Source of the DNA: Bordetella parapertussis
GTDB taxonomy: Bacteria > Pseudomonadota > Gammaproteobacteria > Burkholderiales > SG8-41
NCBI GenBank assembly: GCA_945906935.1
Contig: CAMDSO010000040.1
Coordinates: 1-33,314, forward strand
Direction of reading: 5' to 3'
DNA: 33,314 nucleotides
The notes under the pieces are model-generated. The model saw only the letters and a list, made by a program, of their open reading frames with translations, did not search any database and was not told the origin of the DNA. The position numbers and the translations under genes were made by a program. Of this stretch, positions 1 to 8,017 are shown piece after piece; position 1 is the stretch's first letter; the number at the start of each line of letters is the position of its first letter.

Positions 1-672
1 CAGATACAGCGATGAGCCGCGCACCAGTTGCTTGAGATCGAGATTGCCGCCGAATGCACCGGGCGGACGCGAACTCACCATCGCGTCGCCCGGCGGCGGT
101 GCGACAGCCATGATGCCCATGAACGGCGAAAGCGGAATCTCGATGTCGGACGAAAACGCGGCAACATTACGCTTCAAATCGAATTCAATAATACGAGACG
201 TCGGCTGATTGAGGTGGGCCGGCAGCACGCCGGTGCCCCAATTCGATGCGTTCACGCCGTAAGGCACGCGAAATTCGACATTCACCACGCGCACTTCCAG
301 CAAATCACCCGGTTCCGCGCCCTCGACAAAAATCGGCCCCGTCAATACGTGGGTGCCGCCGCCCTGCGGAATTTTCACTTCTTTCTGCACCGCAATCGCA
401 TCGGGCAGCACGTTTTCGGGTTTGACGCCCGCCTTGCCGAAAAACGCCACCGCGCCCTCCGGCGTGCTGACGCCCTGATGCGAAAGCGTGTCTATGGTGA
501 CCGTCTGGCCGGACTGCACCCTCAAGACCGGGGGCCGGTCGGTGGGCAGATGCCCGCGCACCACATTCGCCGGCACTGAAGGCAGTGCAATGACACCACT
601 TTGCGCCAAGGCCAGCGCGGGGAATAGGCTCAAACCGATTACCGCCACAACACTACGTTGATACGCATTCAT
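1..672 (-). CDS. Acetamidase/formamidase-family protein with signal peptide, 3' end outside window
   Basis: The open frame runs from ATG at 672 to the left edge, giving 224 codons without a stop, so the C-terminus is missing. Residues 1-23 form a signal peptide ending LALAQ. The mature part has features of the FmdA/AmdA amidase family: an N-terminal beta-rich segment (DRPPVLRVQSGQTVTIDT), then GDLLEVRVV, a segment ending AHLNQP, and PFMGIMAVAPPPG near the cut end. Family members hydrolyse short amides to ammonia and the acid. Most are cytoplasmic, so the signal peptide suggests a periplasmic form. A GGAG lies about 8 nt before the start. It follows a Bug receptor by 43 bp and is probably cotranscribed with it, so receptor and hydrolase may share a substrate. 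Family assignment is good; the substrate is unknown. Confidence 0.8.
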   Translation of the reverse strand, partial: MNAYQRSVVAVIGLSLFPALALAQSGVIALPSVPANVVRGHLPTDRPPVLRVQSGQTVTIDTLSHQGVSTPEGAVAFFGKAGVKPENVLPDAIAVQKEVKIPQGGGTHVLTGPIFVEGAEPGDLLEVRVVNVEFRVPYGVNASNWGTGVLPAHLNQPTSRIIEFDLKRNVAAFSSDIEIPLSPFMGIMAVAPPPGDAMVSSRPPGAFGGNLDLKQLVRGSSLYL

Positions 673-715
673 CTCTTCACTCCCTGGTTAATCAGACAAT
701 ATTTTACCAAAGCAA

Positions 716-1702
716 TTACTTTGCCATCCCCAACTCGGTCAGAATCGACTTCAGTTCACCGTACTGCGCACCGAGAAATTTCGTCGCCGCAGCCGACTTC
801 ATAAACTGCGGAGTCAGGTAATTGTCGTCGAGCTGTTTTTTCCATTCCTCCGTCACCGCCAGCTGCGCGAGCATCTCCTCCCAATAACGCACCTGCGCCG
901 CTGACATGCCGGCGGGGCCGATCACGGCGTGCCAGAACGAAGCGATACTGTCGATCCCCTGTTCGCGCCAGGTCGGGCTCTGTGCATACAAACCGGGCAC
1001 ACGCTGCGGCGCGGTGATACCGATTACGCGCAGCCTCCCAGCCTGCACCTGCTGCAGGATGGTCGAAGGTGTCGCGGCGACAATATCAATATGACCGCCG
1101 ACCACCGCCGTCACCGATTCAGCAACCGTATTGAAAACCACCGCCTTAACCTGCTTCACATCAACGCCACCAGCACGCAAGGGCAGCGCCGCACCAATAT
1201 GGTTCATATTGCCCAGCCCGATGCCGACGGTCATCGACAAGGATTTCGGATCGGCCTTGAGGCGCGCGATCAGATCGCGGCCGTCCTTGATCGGCGATTC
1301 GGTGCGCACCGCCACCAGCATGTGCTCCGAATACAGAATCGCCAGCGGTGTGACTTCGCTGTAATTCATCGACACCTGGCCGACGACATGACCGGCCAAC
1401 ACATTAGGCGAATACATTTGCAGGAAATGCGCGTTACCCTGATGCGTATTGAGATAACGCATGCCGATGGTGCCGCCACCACCGGGCTTGTTGACCACGG
1501 TCACCGCTTGCGGCATCAGCTTCTTTTCCTGGATCAGCCGCTGGATGAAACGCGCCGTCCGATCAGCGCCGCCACCAGGCCCCGTGCCAACGGAAATTTC
1601 GATATTCTGCTCGGGCTTCCAGTTTTGCGCTGCGACCGATGCGGAGAATACGCTGCACACGACCGCTAATGCGAGGCGAACCATTTTCATTTTGATCATC
1701 AC
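716..1702 (-). CDS. Bug/TctC-family tripartite tricarboxylate transporter substrate-binding protein
   Basis: This is a periplasmic receptor of about 328 residues, the usual size of the family. A signal peptide (about residues 1-25, ending SVAAQ) is followed by the first ligand-loop motif GPGGGADRTAR at 41-51 and the second, NKPGGGGTIG, at 71-80. Later blocks match Bug proteins (GGHIDIVAATPSTI, AGRLRVIGITAPQR). Bug proteins bind carboxylates such as tricarboxylates, aromatic acids or nicotinate for TctAB permeases; no permease is present here. The start is ambiguous: GTG at 1702 is followed at once by ATG at 1699 and further Met codons, with only a distant GAGGA upstream. It lies 43 bp ahead of the amidase and downstream of a palindrome-rich spacer. 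Confidence 0.9.
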   Translation of the reverse strand: MMIKMKMVRLALAVVCSVFSASVAAQNWKPEQNIEISVGTGPGGGADRTARFIQRLIQEKKLMPQAVTVVNKPGGGGTIGMRYLNTHQGNAHFLQMYSPNVLAGHVVGQVSMNYSEVTPLAILYSEHMLVAVRTESPIKDGRDLIARLKADPKSLSMTVGIGLGNMNHIGAALPLRAGGVDVKQVKAVVFNTVAESVTAVVGGHIDIVAATPSTILQQVQAGRLRVIGITAPQRVPGLYAQSPTWREQGIDSIASFWHAVIGPAGMSAAQVRYWEEMLAQLAVTEEWKKQLDDNYLTPQFMKSAAATKFLGAQYGELKSILTELGMAK

Positions 1703-1737
1703 TTGTCAGATATCCTCTAATAAACGTAATCCCGTTT

Positions 1738-1855
1738 TGTGCGCACCGCACAGTATTCACCTTCCTCAAGCGTGCGCGATGCGCACCCTGCTGAACTGTA
1801 ATCGCGTTGGGCGTGCACCCCACACCGGTCAGTCGCAGGGTGCGCACCGCGCACC
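1738..1855. repeat. Cluster of short GTGCGC-type palindromes
   Basis: Three near-identical perfect inverted repeats with 3-nt loops are packed into the spacer between the MmgE/PrpD gene and the downstream Bug receptor. They are TGTGCG-CAC-CGCACA (1738-1752), GTGCGC-GAT-GCGCAC (1772-1786) and GGTGCGC-ACC-GCGCACC (1839-1855). Degenerate relatives lie between and after them (around 1820 and 1868). They resemble dispersed intergenic palindromes common in beta- and gammaproteobacteria. On transcription toward the Bug receptor they would form serial hairpins, which could attenuate readthrough or stabilise the upstream mRNA. Confidence 0.7.
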
Positions 1856-1898
1856 ATTGACCGTCGTTGCACCCGCGCGGCGCACCCCCGATTGACCG

Positions 1899-1930
1899 TA
1901 GCCCGGAATACGCTGCGCTCCTCCAGGGCG
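1899..1930. repeat. REP-like element (GTAGCCCGGAAT...GCTGCGCTC)
   Basis: The sequence GTAGCCCGGAATACGCTGCG is of the type seen in proteobacterial REP elements. A related core (CCCGGAATGCGCTGC) recurs inside the inverted repeat at 4522-4550, and a degenerate form (GTAGCCCGAAAAGTGCGGCG) lies at about 10067. It sits just downstream of the MmgE/PrpD stop codon (1944), where REP elements usually lie. The assignment rests on sequence resemblance only. Confidence 0.45.
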
Positions 1931-1943
1931 ATAACAACTGTAT

Positions 1944-3347
1944 TTAACCGCGTGGGCAAAGCGCCCCTATCGCCTGCGAAAGATCCATCGTCTTATCGAT
2001 GGCAAGCAAGGCCGCACCGGCCGCTTTCGCCCGCGCCGCCCCCAGCATCGCCGCCGCGCAATCCTCAAACTTGGCGAGCAATTCCGCCTCCGACAAGGGA
2101 TTACGGAGCGAGCCGCGCGCCTCCAGCATGCGCCCCGACAAAGTGCTGCCATCCTTTTTACGCACCACGATCTCGCATTCGAAACTGCCAAAATCTTCGC
2201 GCGGCGTGATCTGTATTGTTTTCATCAATTCGCGGCGCTGTGTCTCGAAAATGATGGTGTCGTTGAAATCAGCAAGACCGACCTTGCCGTTGAGCAAGGC
2301 CACCGCCACGCAATACTGCACACTGAATTTCGCAGCGAGATTTTCCGTCGGCGCCGGGCGATCAAGATAGGCGACCTTCTGCGGATGCAAGCCGCATTCA
2401 ATCTGCACGACATCAGCCGCCTGCAAACCCTGTTTTCCGCGCAGATCAAGCATGATGTCGAGCAGCGTGTGCAAGCCACCGCAGCACGGATATTGTTTGA
2501 AGACGAGGCCGGCGGCCATGATATCGAGCCCGCGTGTCGCAGCATCCGCCGGTTCCTGCGGCGTCTGTATTTCATTAAACATATCGCAGAAACCGAATTT
2601 GCCCTCGAGGGCTGTTGCATCTGCGGCCAGTCCGCGCTGCGCAAACTGCGCCGCCCATACGCCCTTGCGTGCCGCGCTGCCCGCATGCACCGACTTCATC
2701 ATGGCGCCGAAATTTTTCTTGATGCCCGAGGCTTCGGAGGCGGCAATGCCGAGCGCATTCACCGTTTGCGCAGCATTCAGACGCAGCAAATAACTCGCCC
2801 CCGCTGCCACGCCCAGCACGCCGAGCACCGCGGTCGGATGCCAGCTGCGATCGTAAGCCTGAAAACCGAAAATACGCCCGACCCGCGCCATCGCCTCCAG
2901 CCCCACCACATACGCCTCAAGCAGCTTGCGGCCCGATAACTGCAACGACTCGGCCAGCGGCAGCAGACCGGCGGTCAGTACCGAGCTCGGGTGTCCCAGC
3001 ATCGAACGATTCATGTCGTCGTAATCGAGCGCGTGGGCCAGCGTGCCGTTGACCAGGGCGGCCTCTGTCAGCGCCACCTTGCGCGCGCTGCCCCAGATAG
3101 TCGCCCCATCCTGTGCCGGCAGATCGGCGGCATATGCGAGCATCACTTTCGACACCGGCTCGTCGATACCGGCGAGCGCGACGCCGATGGCATCGAGCAC
3201 ACCGTGTTTGGCGCGGATCAGCGCCTCGGGTTCGAGTTGCGCACCGTCAAAACTGCTGACTAACTGCGCGATACTTGCGGTAAGACCGCCGACCGTTTGT
3301 GTTGTTGAAGTCGCCGCATCCGCGGCGCCGTCCGCTACTCCAGCCAT
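1944..3347 (-). CDS. MmgE/PrpD-family protein
   Basis: This 467-residue protein belongs to the MmgE/PrpD family (2-methylcitrate dehydratase, cis-aconitate decarboxylase and many uncharacterised relatives), usually 440-490 residues. The family block ALIRAKHGVLDAIGVALAG lies near the N-terminus, followed by NGTLAHALDYDDM and a GHPSSV segment that carry conserved active-site residues, and QYPCCGGLHTLLDI in the C-terminal half. I chose ATG 3347 rather than the upstream ATG at 3401 because GGAGAA precedes it by 7 nt and the extra residues do not look like family sequence. It follows a Bug receptor and precedes another, so it probably acts on an imported carboxylate. It has no signal peptide. The exact substrate cannot be read from the sequence. 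Confidence 0.9.
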   Translation of the reverse strand: MAGVADGAADAATSTTQTVGGLTASIAQLVSSFDGAQLEPEALIRAKHGVLDAIGVALAGIDEPVSKVMLAYAADLPAQDGATIWGSARKVALTEAALVNGTLAHALDYDDMNRSMLGHPSSVLTAGLLPLAESLQLSGRKLLEAYVVGLEAMARVGRIFGFQAYDRSWHPTAVLGVLGVAAGASYLLRLNAAQTVNALGIAASEASGIKKNFGAMMKSVHAGSAARKGVWAAQFAQRGLAADATALEGKFGFCDMFNEIQTPQEPADAATRGLDIMAAGLVFKQYPCCGGLHTLLDIMLDLRGKQGLQAADVVQIECGLHPQKVAYLDRPAPTENLAAKFSVQYCVAVALLNGKVGLADFNDTIIFETQRRELMKTIQITPREDFGSFECEIVVRKKDGSTLSGRMLEARGSLRNPLSEAELLAKFEDCAAAMLGAARAKAAGAALLAIDKTMDLSQAIGALCPRG

Positions 3348-3485
3348 CGTTGTTCTCCAAATCAGGGAAGTGATACGAGTGTCGCGCACAGCGCAGCACA
3401 CACCATAAAATTTGATAGTCTCATTTTTGTGTAGCCAACCAATTAGCGAATTGCAGACTCAGGACACCAACTACCGCCGCACGAG

Positions 3486-4466
3486 CTACTCGGCCTTGAG
3501 GCCAGTGATTTGTATCAGCTTGACCGTCTGCTCGATTTCGCGATTGATGATGGCGGTAAATTCTTCCTGCGTGCCGGCCTGTGCTTCGAAGCCCTGCTTG
3601 TTGAACGCCTCCTTGACGTCGGGCAGCAGCACGATCTTGCCGAGCGCCGCGTTCAATCTGGCAACAATCTCTTTGGGTGTCGATGACGGCACCGCCACGC
3701 CATACCACGCCACGTAATCAAAGCCCTTGAGCAGCGTTTCGTCGAGCGTCGGCACGTTTGGCAGCGAACTTGCGCGCCGCAGACTGGTCACCGCCAGCGG
3801 GCGCAGCCGTCCGCCATCGATCATCGGCATAGCGCCGGCGAGACTCGGAAAGCCGACCGGCGCCTGGCCCGAGGCGGCCGCGATCACCGCCTCCCCCGAG
3901 CCCTTGTACGGAATGTGCGTAATCTTCACTTTGGTCTGCAGCAGAAACAGTTCACCGGCCAGATGATTAGCGCTGCCCATACCGGGCGAGCCGTAATTGA
4001 GCATGCCGGGCTGACGCTGCGCGAGTGCAATCAATTCCTTCGGCGTTTTCACCGGTACCGAGGGATGCACCAACAGCACAAAAGGGCCGATCGAGACCAA
4101 CGACACCGGCGTGAGATCGCGCTTCAGGTCATAGGGGAGATTCGAACGCAAGGCGGTCTGCACCGCGGTCGAGGTGGGGATCAATAACAGCGTGTAGCCG
4201 TCACCGGGTGCGGTTGCGACACGCTCGGTGGCAATCGCCGTGCTCGCACCGGCACGGTTCTCCACCACCACCGGCTGGCCTAGCGCTTCGGATAATTTCT
4301 GACCGACGAGACGCGCCGTGAAATCCACCGCGCCGCCGGGCACGAAACCAACAACAATGCGGATGGGTTTGCTGGGATAAAGCTGTGCGGCAGATTGTGT
4401 GGCCGCCAGACACGCGCCAAGACCAAGCGCTGTTGCAAAGATGATGCGCTGCGGGCTTCCCGGCAT
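3486..4466 (-). CDS. Bug/TctC-family substrate-binding protein
   Basis: A 326-residue periplasmic receptor. The signal peptide covers about residues 1-27 (ending SAAQ), then LYPSKPIRIVVGFVPGGAVD leads into the first ligand loop and VENRAGASTAIATE is the second. PYKGSGEAVIAAASGQAPVG and GRLRPLAVTSLRR are typical downstream blocks. ATG 4466 is preferred over an ATG at 4583 because GGGAGAA sits 5-6 nt upstream and a proper signal peptide begins there. It is the gene after ETF alpha, with a 144-bp spacer that contains hairpins, and it precedes MmgE/PrpD by 138 bp. A receptor plus a PrpD-like enzyme suggests uptake and then dehydration or decarboxylation of one acid, which is inference. Confidence 0.92.
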   Translation of the reverse strand: MPGSPQRIIFATALGLGACLAATQSAAQLYPSKPIRIVVGFVPGGAVDFTARLVGQKLSEALGQPVVVENRAGASTAIATERVATAPGDGYTLLLIPTSTAVQTALRSNLPYDLKRDLTPVSLVSIGPFVLLVHPSVPVKTPKELIALAQRQPGMLNYGSPGMGSANHLAGELFLLQTKVKITHIPYKGSGEAVIAAASGQAPVGFPSLAGAMPMIDGGRLRPLAVTSLRRASSLPNVPTLDETLLKGFDYVAWYGVAVPSSTPKEIVARLNAALGKIVLLPDVKEAFNKQGFEAQAGTQEEFTAIINREIEQTVKLIQITGLKAE

Positions 4467-4487
4467 GACGTTCTCCCAAATGCTTTT

Positions 4488-4550
4488 AGGAAGGGCAAAC
4501 AATTGCCCTCGCGAACTTCCTTCCCGGAATGCGCTGCACGTCTTCCGGGA
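4488..4550. repeat. Two inverted repeats, one REP-like, between etfA and a Bug gene
   Basis: GGGCAA-ACAA-TTGCCC (4493-4508) is flanked by the outer pair AGGAAG/CTTCCT. A second perfect inverted repeat, TCCCGGAA...TTCCGGGA (4522-4529 with 4543-4550, 13-nt loop), shares its CCCGGAATgCGCTGC core with the element at 1899. On the minus strand they lie between the etfA stop and the ribosome binding site of the Bug gene, so they could act as an intercistronic processing or termination signal. Neither is followed by a clear U-tract. Confidence 0.5.
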
Positions 4551-4610
4551 TCGACAACAGCATGGTGCATCGTTGGTCCCCATCCCCAGACTGCGGGGAA
4601 TGGGTCAAAA

Positions 4611-5582
4611 CTAACCGCGAATTTCCTTGGCGCGCGCCACAAACCCCGGCAGCACTTCCTTGTAATCGCCGACCACGCCGTAATTCGCACGCGTAAACAT
4701 ATCGGCGTCGCTATCAACATTGATGGCCACCACCGTGCTGGAATTACTGATGCCGGCCAGATGTTGCACGGCGCCCGAAATACCCACCGCGATATACAAA
4801 TCCGGCTTCACGCTGGTGCCGCTCAAACCGACCTGATGCGCGGACGAAACCCAACCCGAATCCGCCACCGGCCGCGAGCAACCCACCGCGGCGCCTATCG
4901 ACCCTGCAGTTTCTTCGATGTAATGCCAGTTGTCGGGGCCGCCAAGTCCGCGCCCGCCAGAGACGATGGTGGTGGCATCCTTCAAACGCACGCCACCTTC
5001 GGCCTGCAGCTTGTGTTCGTCGATCAGGGCCACGCGTCCCGCTGGCGCATCGGCGACGGCAATTTTGTTAATCGCGCCTGCTGCCGCACCGGCCTTCGCT
5101 TCAAACACGCCAGTGCGCACCGTCACCAGCCGCGTCGCGCCGTGCACCACATACTGCGCCACCACGCCGCCGCCATATACCGGCTTGCTGACGACGAGAT
5201 CACTACCCTCGGCACTCAGCGCCGTACAGTCCATGACCAGACCGGTGTCGAGCATCGCCGCCAGACGCGGCGCCCATTCACGCGTTTCCGACGTGTGCGG
5301 GAACAACACTACGGTCGGCTGGCAGGCATCAATCGCGGCACGCGCTGCAGCAATCGCGGAACGGGCCGTATAAGGCCGTAGCTGTTTGCCTTCGAGCAGA
5401 TGCAAGGTGGTAAAGCCCCCGCTAAATTCCGCCGCGGCGGCATCCAGCCCGTCACCAATCAAGGCGCCGAGCAACGGCTCATTCAAAGCCTGCGCCAATG
5501 CCGCGCCCGCCACCGCCATTTCCAAAGAGGCCGGCGCCAGTTTGCCGCCGACGGTGTCACCGAATACCAATACGCCAGCCAT
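4611..5582 (-). CDS. etfA: Electron transfer flavoprotein alpha subunit
   Basis: A 323-residue ETF alpha subunit. The N-terminal domain begins MAGVLVFGD. The C-terminal FAD-binding domain has VSGGRGLGG, the GLSGTSVKPDLYIAVGISG segment and the signature reading AGISNSSTVVAINVDSDAD. ETF accepts electrons from flavin dehydrogenases and passes them to ETF:quinone oxidoreductase. Its ATG overlaps the etfB stop by one base (TGATG), a mark of translational coupling. No ETF:quinone oxidoreductase lies in the window. Because a TcuA-like flavoprotein lies directly upstream of etfB, this may be a dedicated ETF pair rather than the housekeeping fatty-acid one. Confidence 0.95.
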   Translation of the reverse strand: MAGVLVFGDTVGGKLAPASLEMAVAGAALAQALNEPLLGALIGDGLDAAAAEFSGGFTTLHLLEGKQLRPYTARSAIAAARAAIDACQPTVVLFPHTSETREWAPRLAAMLDTGLVMDCTALSAEGSDLVVSKPVYGGGVVAQYVVHGATRLVTVRTGVFEAKAGAAAGAINKIAVADAPAGRVALIDEHKLQAEGGVRLKDATTIVSGGRGLGGPDNWHYIEETAGSIGAAVGCSRPVADSGWVSSAHQVGLSGTSVKPDLYIAVGISGAVQHLAGISNSSTVVAINVDSDADMFTRANYGVVGDYKEVLPGFVARAKEIRG

Positions 5583-6370
5583 CAGATCAACCCCAGTTCA
5601 TGTAGTTTGTCGGCGAGTGCCGCCCCTTTTTGCGCACCTGATGCGCCCTCGATCAATTCCGCCTTGGTGGTGCGCACCTGAATTTGCAGTTCACGCAACT
5701 CAACCTTGGGCGTTTGGGCGGCGAGGCCTATATCGGCCGCCTTCCAGCCGGAAATCATCGTGCGCCCGGCCGCCATGCTGCCACGCACGCTCGGATGACG
5801 CGCTTCGTTGATCTCGCTCGACACGCCAAGCAGCGCCGGCAGTTCGACTTTCAGCCGCTGATAACCATCCTCGATCAAACGATGCACTGTGAGCTGATTG
5901 CCGTCGACCGCTTCGATCCTTGTCACCGGTACCACGGTCGGCAGATCAAGCGCCTCGGCGAGCCAGTGCAGCACCTGCCCGCCGTCGGTATCCGACGCTT
6001 GGCGCCCACACAACACCAGATCAGGCAGTCCGATTTTTTTGATCGCCGCCGCCAGCGCGCGGCCGATGGTGGCACTGTCGCCATTGACCAGATCCGGATC
6101 GTTAATCAGAACTGCGGTGTCCGCACCCATCGCCACCGCCATCTTCAACGACTCGCGACTGGTGTCGTCACCCAACCCCACCACGGTAATTTTGCCGCCG
6201 TGCACTTCTTTCAAGCGGATCGCTTCTTCGAGCGCATTGGCATCGTAACCATTCATCACTGGCGGCACGCCGAAGGGCGAGATGATACGTTTGCCATCGG
6301 GGTCGAGTTGGATATGCGCCGGCGGAATGTTCGGGTCCGCGACTTGTTTGACTGTAACGATGATGTTCAA
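5582..6370 (-). CDS. etfB: Electron transfer flavoprotein beta subunit
   Basis: A 262-residue ETF beta subunit, which binds AMP and forms the heterodimer with ETF alpha. Diagnostic segments are the N-terminal IVTVKQVADPN, the KITVVGLGDD strand, and LCGRQASDTDGGQV, typical of the nucleotide-binding fold. The C-terminal RTTKAELIEG region corresponds to the recognition-loop part of the family. The start appears to be TTG at 6370: GAGGG lies about 7 nt upstream and the family's N-terminal Met-Asn/Lys-Ile pattern starts exactly there. It is followed by etfA with a one-base overlap and preceded by the TcuA-like gene after 98 bp. Confidence 0.95.
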   Translation of the reverse strand: MNIIVTVKQVADPNIPPAHIQLDPDGKRIISPFGVPPVMNGYDANALEEAIRLKEVHGGKITVVGLGDDTSRESLKMAVAMGADTAVLINDPDLVNGDSATIGRALAAAIKKIGLPDLVLCGRQASDTDGGQVLHWLAEALDLPTVVPVTRIEAVDGNQLTVHRLIEDGYQRLKVELPALLGVSSEINEARHPSVRGSMAAGRTMISGWKAADIGLAAQTPKVELRELQIQVRTTKAELIEGASGAQKGAALADKLHELGLI

Positions 6371-6468
6371 TTGAATCCCTCAGTGTTTATGCTTTTCAAA
6401 ACTGCCATGCCGCCAATTCAAACTCGCAGGGCGAATAACTTTTTGCCCCGGTCTCTTCCTGACATTTA

Positions 6469-7944
6469 TCAAGCGATCGCCGTCACCGCCGCATAGGTGC
6501 CGGCAATGCGACCAAAAGTGGCTCCCGCCATCATGCCCGAGCCCGAGGCGTAATTACCGACCCACAAACCACCGGCCATTTCACCAGCGGCGTAGAGGCC
6601 GGGGATCGGCCGGCCGGCGACGTGCTGCACCTGGCTGGTCTTCGGATCGATTTTCAAACCACCAAATGCAAAGGTCATGCCGCAACGCACCGGAAACGCC
6701 TCAAACGGCGCCTCGTCGATTTCAAGCGCATAATTGGTTTTCGGCGGCGTAATGCCGGCCGTGCATTTGCCGTCGAGATGATGACGATCCGGGTTGTACT
6801 GGCCGGGCTGCACCGCGGCGTTAAACTCGCGCACCGTCTTCACAAATCTCGGCACATCGAGATCGAGCTCGGCACCGAGCTTCTCCAAGGTGTTGGCCTT
6901 GACCGTGGTGGCACTCTGGTAGTTCGGCGTATACAGATTCATCTTGCGGATTTTCGCGTCGAGAATCTGATAGGCAATGCCGCCGGGCTGCGCCAGAATC
7001 GAGCGCCCCATCGCCGCATACGTGCGGCCGCGCGTATCGTAGGCCTCGTCGATGAAACGCTCGGCATTCATGTTGACCATGATGCCCCACGGATACATAT
7101 AACGCGTCTGGCTGTCTTTGAGCGAATGCGCCGAGGGTACGGTGAATTTAGGCAGCGCGATATCCTGTGGGGAGGCGTGGCAGGTGCTCCAACTCCCGTG
7201 GGGCATGGCGCCAATGTCCATCGCCATTTTCAGACCGTCGCCGGTGTTAAACGGCACGCCGCGCTGGTGAATCATGTCCCAGCCCGGCCCGAGGTAGCGC
7301 GCGCGCATTTCAGGGTTCGATTCGAAGCTGCCACAGGCCAGCACCACGGATTTGGCGTTGAAGGTAGAAACACCCTGGGGCGTGAGCGCCTTGACACCGG
7401 TGACCTTGCCTTTGGCGTCCTGCACCAGCTCGAGAGCTGCGGTTTCATAATGAAATTTCACGCCGGCTTTTTCGAGGATCGCGAAGTTGCGCTTTTGCAA
7501 ACCGGCACCGCCACCGTTCATGGTGACGACATTGTCATCGCGGATCGTCGCCGGCGACCAGTCGTGGCCCTTCGTTGCCAACCAATGCACCGTCTTCAGC
7601 GACTCGGTGACATGCACCTGCAACATATCCTGATCGGACTGATTGTTGGTGACGTGCATGATCTCGTCCCACAACTCGGCCTCCGTGCGGTGCGGCAAGC
7701 CTTCCAACAGCGGCCGCATTTCATCATCGGAATAGTTACGGATCAGCGGTTTGAGATCTTCTGCACCGTTGAACGCAAAGCGCATCAGCACCGTCAGCAT
7801 ACTGTTACCTCCACGGTCGCGCTGCGGCGCTTTTTCGAGCATACCCACTCGCGGGGTTTTTTCGAGCGCAGCCAATGCGGCCGAGCACGCGGCGTTACCG
7901 GCACCAACAATCAATACATCGTAATCATAAACAGGATCAGACAC
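6469..7944 (-). CDS. FAD-dependent dehydrogenase, tricarballylate dehydrogenase (TcuA)-like
   Basis: A 491-residue flavoprotein of the fumarate reductase/succinate dehydrogenase flavoprotein superfamily, closest in appearance to TcuA, which oxidises tricarballylate to cis-aconitate. The FAD-binding motif VGAGNAA is at residues 13-19, RGGNSMLT follows at about 44-51, and the C-terminal FAD segment reads GLYAAGEMAGGLWVGNYASG. The start is GTG 7944 with GGAGG 6-7 nt upstream. There is no Tat or Sec signal, so it should be cytoplasmic. Direct linkage to etfBA suggests electrons leave through ETF. TcuA of Salmonella works with the FeS protein TcuB, and no TcuB is visible here. Superfamily is certain; the substrate is inferred. 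Confidence 0.85.
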   Translation of the reverse strand: MSDPVYDYDVLIVGAGNAACSAALAALEKTPRVGMLEKAPQRDRGGNSMLTVLMRFAFNGAEDLKPLIRNYSDDEMRPLLEGLPHRTEAELWDEIMHVTNNQSDQDMLQVHVTESLKTVHWLATKGHDWSPATIRDDNVVTMNGGGAGLQKRNFAILEKAGVKFHYETAALELVQDAKGKVTGVKALTPQGVSTFNAKSVVLACGSFESNPEMRARYLGPGWDMIHQRGVPFNTGDGLKMAMDIGAMPHGSWSTCHASPQDIALPKFTVPSAHSLKDSQTRYMYPWGIMVNMNAERFIDEAYDTRGRTYAAMGRSILAQPGGIAYQILDAKIRKMNLYTPNYQSATTVKANTLEKLGAELDLDVPRFVKTVREFNAAVQPGQYNPDRHHLDGKCTAGITPPKTNYALEIDEAPFEAFPVRCGMTFAFGGLKIDPKTSQVQHVAGRPIPGLYAAGEMAGGLWVGNYASGSGMMAGATFGRIAGTYAAVTAIA

Positions 7945-7991
7945 GGCATTCCTCCATCAGATTATTTTTTGGCTATTTTATGCGAAACAGA

Positions 7992-8013
7992 GGCAGACGA
8001 CTGTCCGTTTGCC
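7992..8013 (-). terminator. Possible terminator hairpin after the Ldh-type gene
   Basis: GGCAGACG (7992-7999) pairs with CGTTTGCC (8006-8013) with one G-U pair and a 6-nt loop. On the minus strand the hairpin begins 5 nt after the TAG of the Ldh-family gene and is followed by a T-rich but interrupted stretch (CTCTGTTTCG), then an AT-rich region. It could separate the Bug-Ldh unit from the TcuA-ETF unit. The weak U-tract keeps confidence low. Confidence 0.4.
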
Positions 8014-8017
8014 TTTG

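Noticed and set aside
4395-5381. 328-codon plus-strand frame opposite etfA
   Set aside because: Shadow of etfA; no ribosome site or family features.
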